From Paenibacillus glycanilyticus (GTDB taxonomy: Bacteria; Bacillota; Bacilli; Paenibacillales; Paenibacillaceae): a stretch of DNA of 64,000 nucleotides. A program made the translations under genes and the position numbers. Shown here one piece after another: positions 16,550 to 23,624 of this stretch (the first letter of the stretch is position 1; each line of letters starts with the position of its first letter). The stretch is taken from assembly GCF_023715145.1 (NCBI RefSeq), contig NZ_JAMBNP010000018.1:1-64000 (forward strand), read 5' to 3'. The notes below the pieces were generated by a model that was not told the origin of the DNA, made no database searches, and was given only the letters and a program-made list of their open reading frames with translations.

Positions 16550-16825
16550 ATGGCAAAAAACGCGCTATTGGAAATTAAACGCAATTTGGAAGCTCATGTA
16601 GGCTCCAAAATCCGTCTTCGAGCTAACGGCGGCCGGCGCAAGACAATCGAACGTACCGGCACGTTGGAAGAAATCTACCCTTCTGTTTTCATTGTCAAAC
16701 TGGATCAGGAGTCTCACGCGTTTAAGCGCGTTTCCTACAGTTATGCGGATATACTGACAGAGTCGGTGGAAGTGACCGTATGCAATGATGAAGGTCAAGT
16801 CCGAATCACCCATATTCAACAATAA
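16550..16825 (+). CDS. veg: Veg protein
   Basis: A 91-residue small protein of the Veg family (DUF1021). Conserved features are the N-terminal ALLEIKRNLEAHVGSKIRLRAN and the central GGRRKTIERTGTLEEIYPSVF. In B. subtilis Veg promotes biofilm formation by acting against the SinR repressor. Two tandem consensus sigma-A promoters lie just upstream and a terminator just downstream, so it is a strongly expressed single-gene unit. Confidence 0.93.
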   Translation: MAKNALLEIKRNLEAHVGSKIRLRANGGRRKTIERTGTLEEIYPSVFIVKLDQESHAFKRVSYSYADILTESVEVTVCNDEGQVRITHIQQ

Positions 16826-16842
16826 ATGCATGCAGCATGCTT

Positions 16843-16873
16843 AAACGCGGATCCAGGGGATTCGCGTTTTTTT
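16843..16873 (+). terminator. Terminator after veg
   Basis: AACGCGGATC / GATTCGCGTT stem with one mismatch, followed by T8. Confidence 0.85.
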
Positions 16874-16891
16874 TCATATCCGGTTAATGCT

Positions 16892-16922
16892 GAATAAGCA
16901 ATGCCCGGCCTAGCACATACTA
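16892..16922 (+). promoter_or_regulatory. Sigma-G-type promoter of sspF
   Basis: GAATA and CATACTA separated by 19 bases. The -10 matches the forespore consensus exactly; the spacer is one longer than typical. SASP genes are sigma-G dependent. Confidence 0.6.
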
Positions 16923-16966
16923 AAGCGCAATCACACACTTTTCTTAGGACGGGAGGTGCACGGATT

Positions 16967-17152
16967 ATGGGCCGCAGAAGAAGTGTCATGTCCGAGCAAC
17001 TGAAATATGAATTGGCGAAGGACCTCGGTTTTATCCATAAGGTAGAGCAGGAGGGCTGGGGCGGTATTAGCACAAAGGATGCGGGCAATATGGTAAAAAG
17101 AGCGATCCAGCTCGCAGAGCAGGCAGCAGCCAGATCTCATGGACAGCAATAA
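16967..17152 (+). CDS. sspF: Small acid-soluble spore protein SspF
   Basis: A 61-residue alpha/beta-type SASP, the same length as B. subtilis SspF. Features: MGRRRSVMSEQLKYELAKDLGF, the Gly-Trp-Gly segment EGWGGISTKDAGNMVKRAIQ near the germination protease region, and a basic tail. SASPs coat DNA in the forespore and protect it. The start at 16967 has GGGAGGTG upstream. Confidence 0.94.
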   Translation: MGRRRSVMSEQLKYELAKDLGFIHKVEQEGWGGISTKDAGNMVKRAIQLAEQAAARSHGQQ

Positions 17153-17167
17153 CAAGCAATGAACGCA

Positions 17168-17219
17168 AAGCTAAGAGAGCGGGGCGCTTTAGGCCAGCGC
17201 TGGCCTCTTAGCTTTTCTT
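17168..17219 (+). terminator. Terminator after sspF
   Basis: AAGCTAAGAG / CTCTTAGCTT outer arms, with the inner palindrome GGCCAGCGCTGGCC, then TTCTT. Confidence 0.75.
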
Positions 17220-17228
17220 GTGCCCGTT

Positions 17229-17237
17229 TGTTATAAT
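17229..17237 (+). promoter_or_regulatory. Extended -10 promoter for ispE
   Basis: TGTTATAAT (TGn plus consensus -10). No good -35 is seen. It is 35 bases upstream of the ispE start. Confidence 0.45.
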
Positions 17238-17271
17238 GTTGCTTAGCTAACAACGAACGGGAGAGCTTGCC

Positions 17272-18126
17272 ATGAAAATTTACGAAAAGGCTCCGGCAAA
17301 AATTAACCTGCTGCTCGATGTCCTGCGGAAGCGGGATGACGGATTCCATGAAGTCGAGATGATCATGACGATGGTCGATCTGGCCGACCGTCTGGAGCTC
17401 GAGGAGCTGCCGAGGGACACGATTATTATATCGAGCCAGGCTGGATACATACCGCTGGATGAGAAGAACCTGGCCTTCCAGGCCGCGCGTCTGATCAAGG
17501 AGCGTTACGATGTCCGCAAGGGCGTATACATTCATTTGGACAAAAAAATACCGGTAGCCGCAGGACTCGCCGGAGGCAGCAGCGACGCTGCCGCTGCATT
17601 GCGCGGACTAAACCGCCTATGGCAGCTTAACATCTCGGAGGACGAGCTGTGCCGCCTTGGAGCGGAGCTAGGCTCCGACGTCCCTTTCTGCGTGACTGGC
17701 GGTACAGCCATTGCCCGCGGGCGCGGAGAAAAGCTGGAGCGGATCAGCAATCCGCCGCAATGCTGGGTTGTGCTGGCCAAGCCTCCAATTAACGTATCGA
17801 CGGCCGATGTATACGGCAAACTGCGCGCAAATGAGCTGAAGAGCCATCCTTCCACATCGGATATGGTATCGGCCATTGAGCGAGGCTCCTTCTCGGATAT
17901 TTGTGCCGGACTTGGCAATGTGCTCGAGGATGTGACCCTGGATTTATATCCGGAAGTGCTGCAGCTGAAAGAAAGCATGCAAAAGCTAGGTGCCGATGGC
18001 GTCCTGATGTCGGGCAGCGGGCCAACCGTATTTGGTCTTGTGTCGAAGGAAGCCAAGCTTCCACGTATCTATAATGGGCTTCGAGGATTCTGTAAAGAAG
18101 TCTACGTGGTAAGAATGCTGACATAA
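17272..18126 (+). CDS. ispE: 4-diphosphocytidyl-2-C-methyl-D-erythritol kinase
   Basis: A 284-residue GHMP kinase of the MEP isoprenoid pathway; it phosphorylates CDP-methylerythritol. Motifs: KAPAKINLLLDVL at the N-terminus, the ATP-binding PVAAGLAGGSSDAAAALRGL near residues 92-111, and the C-terminal MSGSGPTVFGL. It lies between sspF and purR, as in B. subtilis. Confidence 0.96.
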   Translation: MKIYEKAPAKINLLLDVLRKRDDGFHEVEMIMTMVDLADRLELEELPRDTIIISSQAGYIPLDEKNLAFQAARLIKERYDVRKGVYIHLDKKIPVAAGLAGGSSDAAAALRGLNRLWQLNISEDELCRLGAELGSDVPFCVTGGTAIARGRGEKLERISNPPQCWVVLAKPPINVSTADVYGKLRANELKSHPSTSDMVSAIERGSFSDICAGLGNVLEDVTLDLYPEVLQLKESMQKLGADGVLMSGSGPTVFGLVSKEAKLPRIYNGLRGFCKEVYVVRMLT

Positions 18127-18140
18127 TGCTGACGTTTTTC

Positions 18141-18191
18141 TTGATTAAATCCGTATAAAAATGTTATATTGACTTTATATTATTCGGATTT
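18141..18191 (+). promoter_or_regulatory. purR promoter with flanking inverted PurBoxes
   Basis: Promoter TTGATT, 18 bases, TATATT (18141-18170). AAATCCGTATAAA at 18147-18159 and, on the minus strand, AAATCCGAATAAT at 18179-18191 resemble the PurR consensus AWWWCCGAACWWT (10 and 12 of 13 matches). The boxes face each other with 19 bases between, close to the spacing of paired PurBoxes. This implies autoregulation. Confidence 0.65.
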
Positions 18192-18207
18192 AGTGGGGGG
18201 AATGGCT

Positions 18208-19035
18208 TTGAAAAAATTGAAGCGAAGTGCAAGACTGGTAGAGATGACGCAATATTTGCTGAGTCGTCCCCACACGTTAATTTCGTTAACAGCATTTGCT
18301 GACCGCTATCAGTCTGCGAAATCTTCCATCAGCGAAGATTTGGCCATTATAAAAGAAGTGTTCGAAGAAGAGGGCTTCGGTGAATTAAATACGCTTGCCG
18401 GTGCTGCAGGAGGCGTGAAGTATACGCCTAAGATGCATACCTCTACAGCTTTATCGATTATGGACAACATTTGCCGCCAGCTGGAACAGCCTGAAAGGGT
18501 ACTTCCGGGCGGTTATTTGTATATGACCGATATGCTGGGACAACCGGAGCTATTGGCTGATATTGGACGAATGTTCGCGACGGCATTTGCTGATCGAAAT
18601 ATTGACGTGATTATGACCGTAGAGACCAAAGGAATCCCGCTTGCGTATGCAACGGCTGCCTGTCTCAACCTGCCGGTCGTTATTGTAAGACGCGATAATA
18701 AAGTGACGGAAGGCTCGGCGGTAAGCATCAACTATGTTTCCGGTTCCAACAAACGGATTCAGACGATGTCGTTAGCCAGACGTGCCCTGAAGGAGCAGTC
18801 CCGCGTCCTGATTATTGATGATTTCATGAAGGCCGGGGGAACGATTCAAGGAATGATGGATCTGCTCTACGAATTCAAAGCAACCGTTGCGGGTGTTGGC
18901 GTATTCGTGGAATCGGGCGAGGTGGAGCACGAAGAGCGCTTGCTCGAGGATTATGTATCGCTTGCGACACTGACGGCTGTTGATCTGAAGACTAAACAGA
19001 CGAAGGTTATTCCTGGCAACTATTTCAAAAAATAA
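18208..19035 (+). CDS. purR: Purine operon repressor PurR
   Basis: A 275-residue repressor with an N-terminal winged helix (about 1-70, including SAKSSISEDLAIIKE) and a phosphoribosyltransferase-fold effector domain. The PRPP-binding loop is LIIDDFMKAGGTIQGM. PRPP binding relieves repression of purine genes. The start is TTG at 18208, giving MKKLKRSARLV, which aligns with the B. subtilis N-terminus and places GGGGGG seven bases upstream; the ATG two codons earlier is too close to that site. PurBox-like sequences surround its promoter. Confidence 0.95.
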   Translation: MKKLKRSARLVEMTQYLLSRPHTLISLTAFADRYQSAKSSISEDLAIIKEVFEEEGFGELNTLAGAAGGVKYTPKMHTSTALSIMDNICRQLEQPERVLPGGYLYMTDMLGQPELLADIGRMFATAFADRNIDVIMTVETKGIPLAYATAACLNLPVVIVRRDNKVTEGSAVSINYVSGSNKRIQTMSLARRALKEQSRVLIIDDFMKAGGTIQGMMDLLYEFKATVAGVGVFVESGEVEHEERLLEDYVSLATLTAVDLKTKQTKVIPGNYFKK

Positions 19036-19156
19036 GAAGTATATGTTTTATTTATACAGGGCTTATATTTCACTCGCGAAACGGATGTTGCCCCTCCAAG
19101 GGAAGGAACAGCCGTTTACTCTTGAATCACAAATGCAGAAAGGTTGGGAATTCGTG

Positions 19157-19552
19157 ATGACAAGCAAGAAGCTGCAAGTAATCGCTACTGATAAAGCGCC
19201 GGCTGCAATCGGGCCGTATTCGCAAGCTATTAAAGTGGGGGACCTGCTGTTCACATCGGGTCAAATTCCGTTAGATGCATCGGGTCAATTGGTAGAAGGC
19301 GGAATTGAGGAGCAAACTCACCAGGTTTTCCGTAATTTACAGGCAGTACTGGAAGAAGCGGGAGTAACATTAAATAATGTTGTAAAAGCAACAGTATTTA
19401 TGAAAGATATGAATCAATTTGCAATCGTAAACGGCATCTATTCTTCTTACTTTGGCGACCATAAGCCAGCACGCTCAGCCGTTGAAGTGGCGCGGCTTCC
19501 GAAGGATGTCCTTGTCGAAATCGAGCTCATTGCATCGACTGTTGTCGAATAG
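19157..19552 (+). CDS. ridA: RidA-family enamine/imine deaminase (YabJ)
   Basis: A 131-residue YjgF/YER057c/UK114 protein. The family signature covers APAAIGPYSQAIKVGDLLFTS and the C-terminal ARSAVEVARLPKDVLVEIE, including the substrate-binding arginine. RidA hydrolyses reactive enamines and imines formed by PLP enzymes. A GTG one codon upstream (19154) is better spaced from AAAGG and is an alternative start. It follows purR, as yabJ does in B. subtilis. Confidence 0.92.
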   Translation: MTSKKLQVIATDKAPAAIGPYSQAIKVGDLLFTSGQIPLDASGQLVEGGIEEQTHQVFRNLQAVLEEAGVTLNNVVKATVFMKDMNQFAIVNGIYSSYFGDHKPARSAVEVARLPKDVLVEIELIASTVVE

Positions 19553-19613
19553 AAACGAAAAATAATTAATCTTAAAAAATTATTTTAAATATCGCATTTT
19601 TTTCCAAAAAAAT

Positions 19614-19642
19614 AGAAGGAATTTGCACAAAAGTGTGGAAGT
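19614..19642 (+). promoter_or_regulatory. Sigma-H-type promoter of spoVG
   Basis: AGAAGGAATT (-35, consensus RNAGGAWWW) and GTGGAAGT (-10, consensus RNNGAAT with one mismatch). The region is very similar to the B. subtilis spoVG promoter, including TACAC just downstream. The 50 bases upstream are extremely AT-rich, a typical AbrB target. Confidence 0.7.
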
Positions 19643-19681
19643 ATACACCAAGTCTCAGATAGGCAAAGGTGGTGAACACAA

Positions 19682-19966
19682 GTGCAAATTACTGATGTCA
19701 GACTCCGCCGCGTAAATTCGGAAGGGCGTATGAAAGCTATTGCATCCATTACGATTGACAATGAATTCGTTGTTCACGATATTCGCGTCATCGATGGTAA
19801 CAATGGCATGTTTGTGGCTATGCCAAGCAAACGTACGCCGGATGGAGAATTCCGGGATATCGCTCACCCAATTTCTTCGACAACCCGGGAGAAAATCCAA
19901 GCTGCTGTACTCGCTGAATACGAGCGTGCGGCAGTGGAAGAAGTTGCAATTGAAGAAGGAGCTTAA
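19682..19966 (+). CDS. spoVG: SpoVG regulator
   Basis: A 94-residue protein matching SpoVG throughout (MQITDVRLRRVNSEGRMKAI, then FVVHDIRVIDGNNGMFVAMPS). SpoVG binds nucleic acids and influences asymmetric septation and stress functions. The start is GTG at 19682 with GGTGGTGA upstream. A sigma-H-like promoter precedes it. Confidence 0.96.
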   Translation: MQITDVRLRRVNSEGRMKAIASITIDNEFVVHDIRVIDGNNGMFVAMPSKRTPDGEFRDIAHPISSTTREKIQAAVLAEYERAAVEEVAIEEGA

Positions 19967-20034
19967 GCCTATTCTCTAAGTAACGGATTACGTCCCGGTT
20001 TGGGACGGCAGCGCCGTTTCCAACGGGGGCTAAT

Positions 20035-20068
20035 AGAAAAGAGGGCCGAGAGGCTCTCTTTTCTTTTT
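20035..20068 (+). terminator. Terminator after spoVG
   Basis: AGAAAAGAGGGCC / GGCTCTCTTTTCT stem with a GAGA loop and T5 tail. A smaller hairpin CGTCCC/GGGACG precedes it at 19991-20007. Confidence 0.85.
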
Positions 20069-20094
20069 GTGTATAATGGGATATAGTCTTTAGC

Positions 20095-20337
20095 AAGGTG
20101 AAACGGCTAGCGCTGGTTATGGAGGTGTGGCGCGTTTCAATCCGGAGAATTCTAAGCCCGTTATAGGAACAACCCTATAAGTCCTTAGAATTCAAGGTGA
20201 AACGGTCAGCGCCGGTTATGGAGGCGTGGCGCGTTTCAATCCGGAGAATTCTAAGCCCGTTATAGGAACAACCCTATAAGTCCTTAGAATTCAAGGTGAA
20301 ACGGCTAGCGCCAGTTATGGAGGCGTAGCGCGTTCAA
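20095..20337 (+). repeat. Hairpin repeat array 1 (A-B-A-B-A), 99-base period
   Basis: Copies begin with AAGGTGAAACGG at 20095, 20194 and 20293. Module A runs from there to CGCGTTTCAATCCGG and has inverted ends TGAAACG/CGTTTCA. Module B is a hairpin with arms GAATTCTAAG / CTTAGAATTC and an inner stem TTATAGG/CCTATAA. The third A is shortened at its right end. The same family occurs in reverse orientation at 27169-27404. Confidence 0.9.
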
Positions 20338-20397
20338 TATAATCGAAATTATAGATGCTTATTAATTAAACAAGATAGAGTGTAGGAGGAATTACGT

Positions 20398-21798
20398 TTG
20401 AAAGTGATGGCGATTGTACTGGCTGCCGGACAGGGCAAGCGGATGAAATCGAAATTATATAAAGTTCTTCATCAGGTAAGCGGCAAACCGATGGTGGGTC
20501 ACGTGCTTGATACAGTTAATGAAGCAAAGAGTGAACGGACCGTTGTAATCGTAGGCCATGGAGCCGAAATGGTAAAAGGCTTCCTCGGCGACCGTGCGGA
20601 GTATGTCCTGCAGGAGCAGCAGCTTGGCACCGGCCATGCTGTACGCCAGGCAGAGGCGCTTCTGGGATCGGAAGAAGGCACTACTATCGTTATTTGCGGC
20701 GATACGCCGCTAGTGCGGGCGGAGACCATTCAGTCGATGCTCGAGCTTCATCAGTCGAGCGGCGCGGCAGCTACGGTGCTGACGGCTTCTTTTGACAACC
20801 CGACGGGTTATGGGCGCGTTATTCGCGGCGCAGACGGCGCTGTAGAGCGCATTGTTGAGCAGAAGGACTGCTCGGCAGAAGAAGCGGCTATAAAGGAGAT
20901 CAATACGGGCACGTATTGTTTCGACAATAAGAAGCTGTTTGCCGCCCTGGCAGAAGTGAAGAACAGCAACGCCCAAGGCGAATACTATTTGACCGATGTG
21001 ATCGGCATCTTCCGTCAAGCAGGGGATTCGGTGCAGGCTTACTGCACGCCGGACCTGGCAGAAGCTATCGGGGTGAACGACCGTGTCGCGCTTGCGGAAG
21101 CAGAGCGTTACATGCGTGAACGCATTAACCGCAAGCATCTGATTGAAGGGGTAACGATTATTGACCCTGCTAATACGTATATTGAAGCAGATGTGCGCAT
21201 CGGAGCAGATACGATTATATATCCGGGTACAATTCTGCGCGGCAAGACGGTTATTGGCGAGGATTGCGTAATTGGGCCTCAGGCCGACATTACGGATTCG
21301 GAGATTCATAACGGCGCGGCAGTGAAATATTCGGCCGTTGCGGAATCCGTCGTTGGGAAGGACAGCTCTGTAGGTCCGTATGCGAACCTGCGTCCGGGCT
21401 CGAAGCTTGGCGAAGGCTGCAAGATCGGCGATTTTGTCGAGCTCAAAAACGCAACGCTTGGCGATGGCAGCAAAGTATCTCATCTAAGTTATGTTGGCGA
21501 CGCGGTAGTTGGCAAAGACGTTAACATCGGGTGCGGGGCCATTACGGTCAATTATGATGGCTTCAACAAAGCGATCACCGAGATCGGCGACAATGCTTTT
21601 GTAGGCAGCAACGTTAATCTGATTGCGCCTGTAAAGCTTGGCGATGGCGCATATGTCGTAGCTGGCTCTACGATTACGCATGATGTTCCTTCCGGCGATC
21701 TGGCGATTGCCCGCCAGCGTCAGGAGAATAAACCGGGCTATGCGGATAAGATCCGCGCACGCGCGAAAGCGAAGAAAGAAAGAAGCAAGAAAGAATAG
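20398..21798 (+). CDS. glmU: Bifunctional GlmU: GlcNAc-1-P uridyltransferase / GlcN-1-P acetyltransferase
   Basis: A 466-residue enzyme making UDP-GlcNAc for peptidoglycan and other wall polymers. The N-terminal pyrophosphorylase domain has LAAGQGKRMKSKL near residues 7-19; the C-terminal left-handed beta helix has many hexapeptide repeats (such as IGPQADITDSEIHNGAAV) and ends in a basic tail. The start is TTG at 20398 with TAGGAGGA upstream. Confidence 0.97.
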   Translation: MKVMAIVLAAGQGKRMKSKLYKVLHQVSGKPMVGHVLDTVNEAKSERTVVIVGHGAEMVKGFLGDRAEYVLQEQQLGTGHAVRQAEALLGSEEGTTIVICGDTPLVRAETIQSMLELHQSSGAAATVLTASFDNPTGYGRVIRGADGAVERIVEQKDCSAEEAAIKEINTGTYCFDNKKLFAALAEVKNSNAQGEYYLTDVIGIFRQAGDSVQAYCTPDLAEAIGVNDRVALAEAERYMRERINRKHLIEGVTIIDPANTYIEADVRIGADTIIYPGTILRGKTVIGEDCVIGPQADITDSEIHNGAAVKYSAVAESVVGKDSSVGPYANLRPGSKLGEGCKIGDFVELKNATLGDGSKVSHLSYVGDAVVGKDVNIGCGAITVNYDGFNKAITEIGDNAFVGSNVNLIAPVKLGDGAYVVAGSTITHDVPSGDLAIARQRQENKPGYADKIRARAKAKKERSKKE

Positions 21799-21857
21799 GT
21801 TTTCCAGCGGTTGGGCAAAGTGATATGGAAATTGACTTTTAGGAGGTCTCTATATCC

Positions 21858-22508
21858 ATGTCCATACCGATGATGGCAGAACCAAGAATCACGAAAATGA
21901 AAAGCGAGCTCCGCAGCTTGCGCGCGAGCGGCAGAGTGCCTGGTGTAGTCTACGGCAAGCAGATTGCTTCCCCGGCTTCTATCGCTATACAGGAGAAGGA
22001 GCTGCTTGCCCTGCTGCGCTCTCATCCCAATGCGGTAATTGATCTCGATATTCCGGGTGCAGGCAAGCAATCCGTCATGATTGCGGAGGTACAGCGCGAG
22101 AAGCTGTCCCATAAGCTGCTTCATGTTGATTTCCAACAAATCAATATGAACGAAGAAGTAACGACGCATGTACGCGTCGATCTGGTAGGCGATTCGCAAG
22201 GCGAGCGTGAAGGCGGCATTGTGCAGGCTCTGCTGCATGAGCTGGAGGTGCGCTGCCTGCCGGGAGAAATACCGGATTCGATCCCGGTTGATGTAACAGG
22301 CCTTCTGATGGGCAGCAGTTACCTCGTAGGGGACGTTGAGGCACCAGCGGGCGTGACGATTGTAACGGACCCGTCAGCCGTCCTTGTTACCGTTCTGGTT
22401 CCTCAGAAGGATCTGACGGCTGAAGAGGCGGAAGCGCAGGAAGTTGAAGCGAAGGAAGCCGTGTCGCGCTCAACGGAAGCGCAGATGCACGAGGTCGAAC
22501 ACGCATAA
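21858..22508 (+). CDS. ctc: Ribosomal protein L25 / general stress protein Ctc
   Basis: A 216-residue L25 of the long TL5/CTC type. The N-terminal domain (about 1-95) binds 5S rRNA; the C-terminal beta domain (about 100-190) is followed by an acidic Glu/Ala-rich tail. The start is at 21858 with AGGAGG upstream. It sits between glmU and pth; B. subtilis has prs between glmU and ctc, which is missing here. Confidence 0.93.
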   Translation: MSIPMMAEPRITKMKSELRSLRASGRVPGVVYGKQIASPASIAIQEKELLALLRSHPNAVIDLDIPGAGKQSVMIAEVQREKLSHKLLHVDFQQINMNEEVTTHVRVDLVGDSQGEREGGIVQALLHELEVRCLPGEIPDSIPVDVTGLLMGSSYLVGDVEAPAGVTIVTDPSAVLVTVLVPQKDLTAEEAEAQEVEAKEAVSRSTEAQMHEVEHA

Positions 22509-22523
22509 GGAAGCAACAAGACG

Positions 22524-22562
22524 AACGGTATCTGCCCTTTACGGGAAGATACCGTTTCTTCC
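22524..22562 (+). terminator. Terminator after ctc
   Basis: AACGGTATCT / AGATACCGTT perfect ten-base stem and TTCTTCCTTT tail. Confidence 0.8.
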
Positions 22563-22638
22563 TTTCGTGCAGGGAATGCCGCCCATCATGTAGAATAAAT
22601 ATAGACATACGTAAAACGAGATTGGAGAGCAGGATAGC

Positions 22639-23199
22639 ATGAAGTGGATTGTAGGGCTGGGGAATCCCGGCACAACCTATCAAAGCACGCGGCATAATGT
22701 AGGTTTTATGGTAATAGACGAGCTGGCGCGGCGCTGGAACATCTCAGTGACGCAAAGCAAGTGCAAGGCGCTGCTCGGCGAAGGCAATGTGCAAGGTACG
22801 AAGGTAGTCCTTATCAAGCCGATGACGTATATGAATCTGTCCGGGGAATCGGTTCGGGGATTTATGGATTACTTCAAGGCTGATCTCGAGGATGGAATGA
22901 TCGTCTATGATGACATGGATACGGAGATCGGCAAGATCCGCCTTCGTTATCAGGGCAGCGCAGGCGGCCATAACGGCATTAAGTCGCTCATTCAGCATCT
23001 GGGCACGCAGCAATTCAACCGGGTCAGAATGGGCATCTCACGGCCGCAGCCGGGACGCAACATTGCCGACTATGTGCTGGATAACTTTCCGAAGAGCGAG
23101 CAGGAAGCGCTGAAAGGCATGATTGAACAAGCTTGCGACGCGGTGGAGTTCTCCCTCAAGGCTAGCTTTGACAATACAATGGCCAAGTTTAACAAGTAA
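22639..23199 (+). CDS. pth: Peptidyl-tRNA hydrolase
   Basis: A 186-residue esterase that frees tRNA from peptidyl-tRNA dropped from ribosomes. Signatures: VGLGNPGTTYQSTRHNVGF with the catalytic His near residue 20, KPMTYMNLSGESV, DDMDTEIGKIRLRYQGSAGG and HNGIKSL. It starts with ATG at 22639 behind GGAGAGCAGG. Next to fin and mfd, as in B. subtilis. Confidence 0.97.
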   Translation: MKWIVGLGNPGTTYQSTRHNVGFMVIDELARRWNISVTQSKCKALLGEGNVQGTKVVLIKPMTYMNLSGESVRGFMDYFKADLEDGMIVYDDMDTEIGKIRLRYQGSAGGHNGIKSLIQHLGTQQFNRVRMGISRPQPGRNIADYVLDNFPKSEQEALKGMIEQACDAVEFSLKASFDNTMAKFNK

Positions 23200-23220
23200 C
23201 CGCCTAAGCTCGGGCAAAAC

Positions 23221-23230
23221 GGGCATACTG
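23221..23230 (+). promoter_or_regulatory. Sigma-F-type -10 element for fin
   Basis: GGGCATACTG matches the sigma-F -10 consensus GGNNANAHTR at all fixed positions. No matching -35 is found at the expected 15-base distance, so this is tentative. fin is sigma-F dependent in B. subtilis. Confidence 0.4.
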
Positions 23231-23262
23231 AAGGGTATAACCATTCTTCAGGAGGCATACAT

Positions 23263-23493
23263 ATGGCTGTAAACTATATTTGCCGGCACTGCCGGACGTC
23301 AATGGGGACGATAGAGGAGAAGGAAATCTCGGAGACGAGACTCGGTTTCCATTTCTTGACCCCCGAAGAGCGCAGCGATATAATAGCGTATAACTCGAAC
23401 GGCGATATTACGGTTAAAGTCGTTTGCGATTATTGCCGCGAGGCGCTGGAAGCAAATCCGGAGCTTGTGCTCGTCGTAAATCCGCTGCAATAA
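23263..23493 (+). CDS. fin: Anti-sigma-F factor Fin (YabK)
   Basis: A 76-residue protein with CRHC near the N-terminus and CDYC near residue 57, the two zinc-knuckle pairs of Fin. Fin antagonises sigma-F in the forespore, helping the switch to sigma-G. The window therefore carries two forespore anti-sigma factors, Fin and CsfB. The start has CAGGAGGC upstream. Confidence 0.93.
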   Translation: MAVNYICRHCRTSMGTIEEKEISETRLGFHFLTPEERSDIIAYNSNGDITVKVVCDYCREALEANPELVLVVNPLQ

Positions 23494-23518
23494 TTCAGGT
23501 GTAACACCATAGTGTTCG

Positions 23519-23550
23519 TAGCCTTGGCATCCGGCTGAGGCTTCTTTTCG
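23519..23550 (+). terminator. Possible terminator after fin
   Basis: AGCCT / AGGCT arms with a partial inner stem and TTCTTTT tail. Moderate strength. Confidence 0.45.
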
Positions 23551-23624
23551 ATGATTCTATTTTGTAAAGAATACTTCTATTGCATTGCTTGTGTCTTGTG
23601 TATAGAAACGGGGTGCCTTCACGA

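Noticed and set aside
19512..19549. Two TTGTCGAA sequences at the end of ridA, resembling Spo0A boxes
   Set aside because: Both encode conserved Leu-Val-Glu or Val-Val-Glu codons in ridA, so coding constraint explains them; they are also some distance from the spoVG promoter.
20095..20337. Considered as a CRISPR array
   Set aside because: Only three units with a period near 100, no unique spacers between identical short repeats, and no cas genes in the window.
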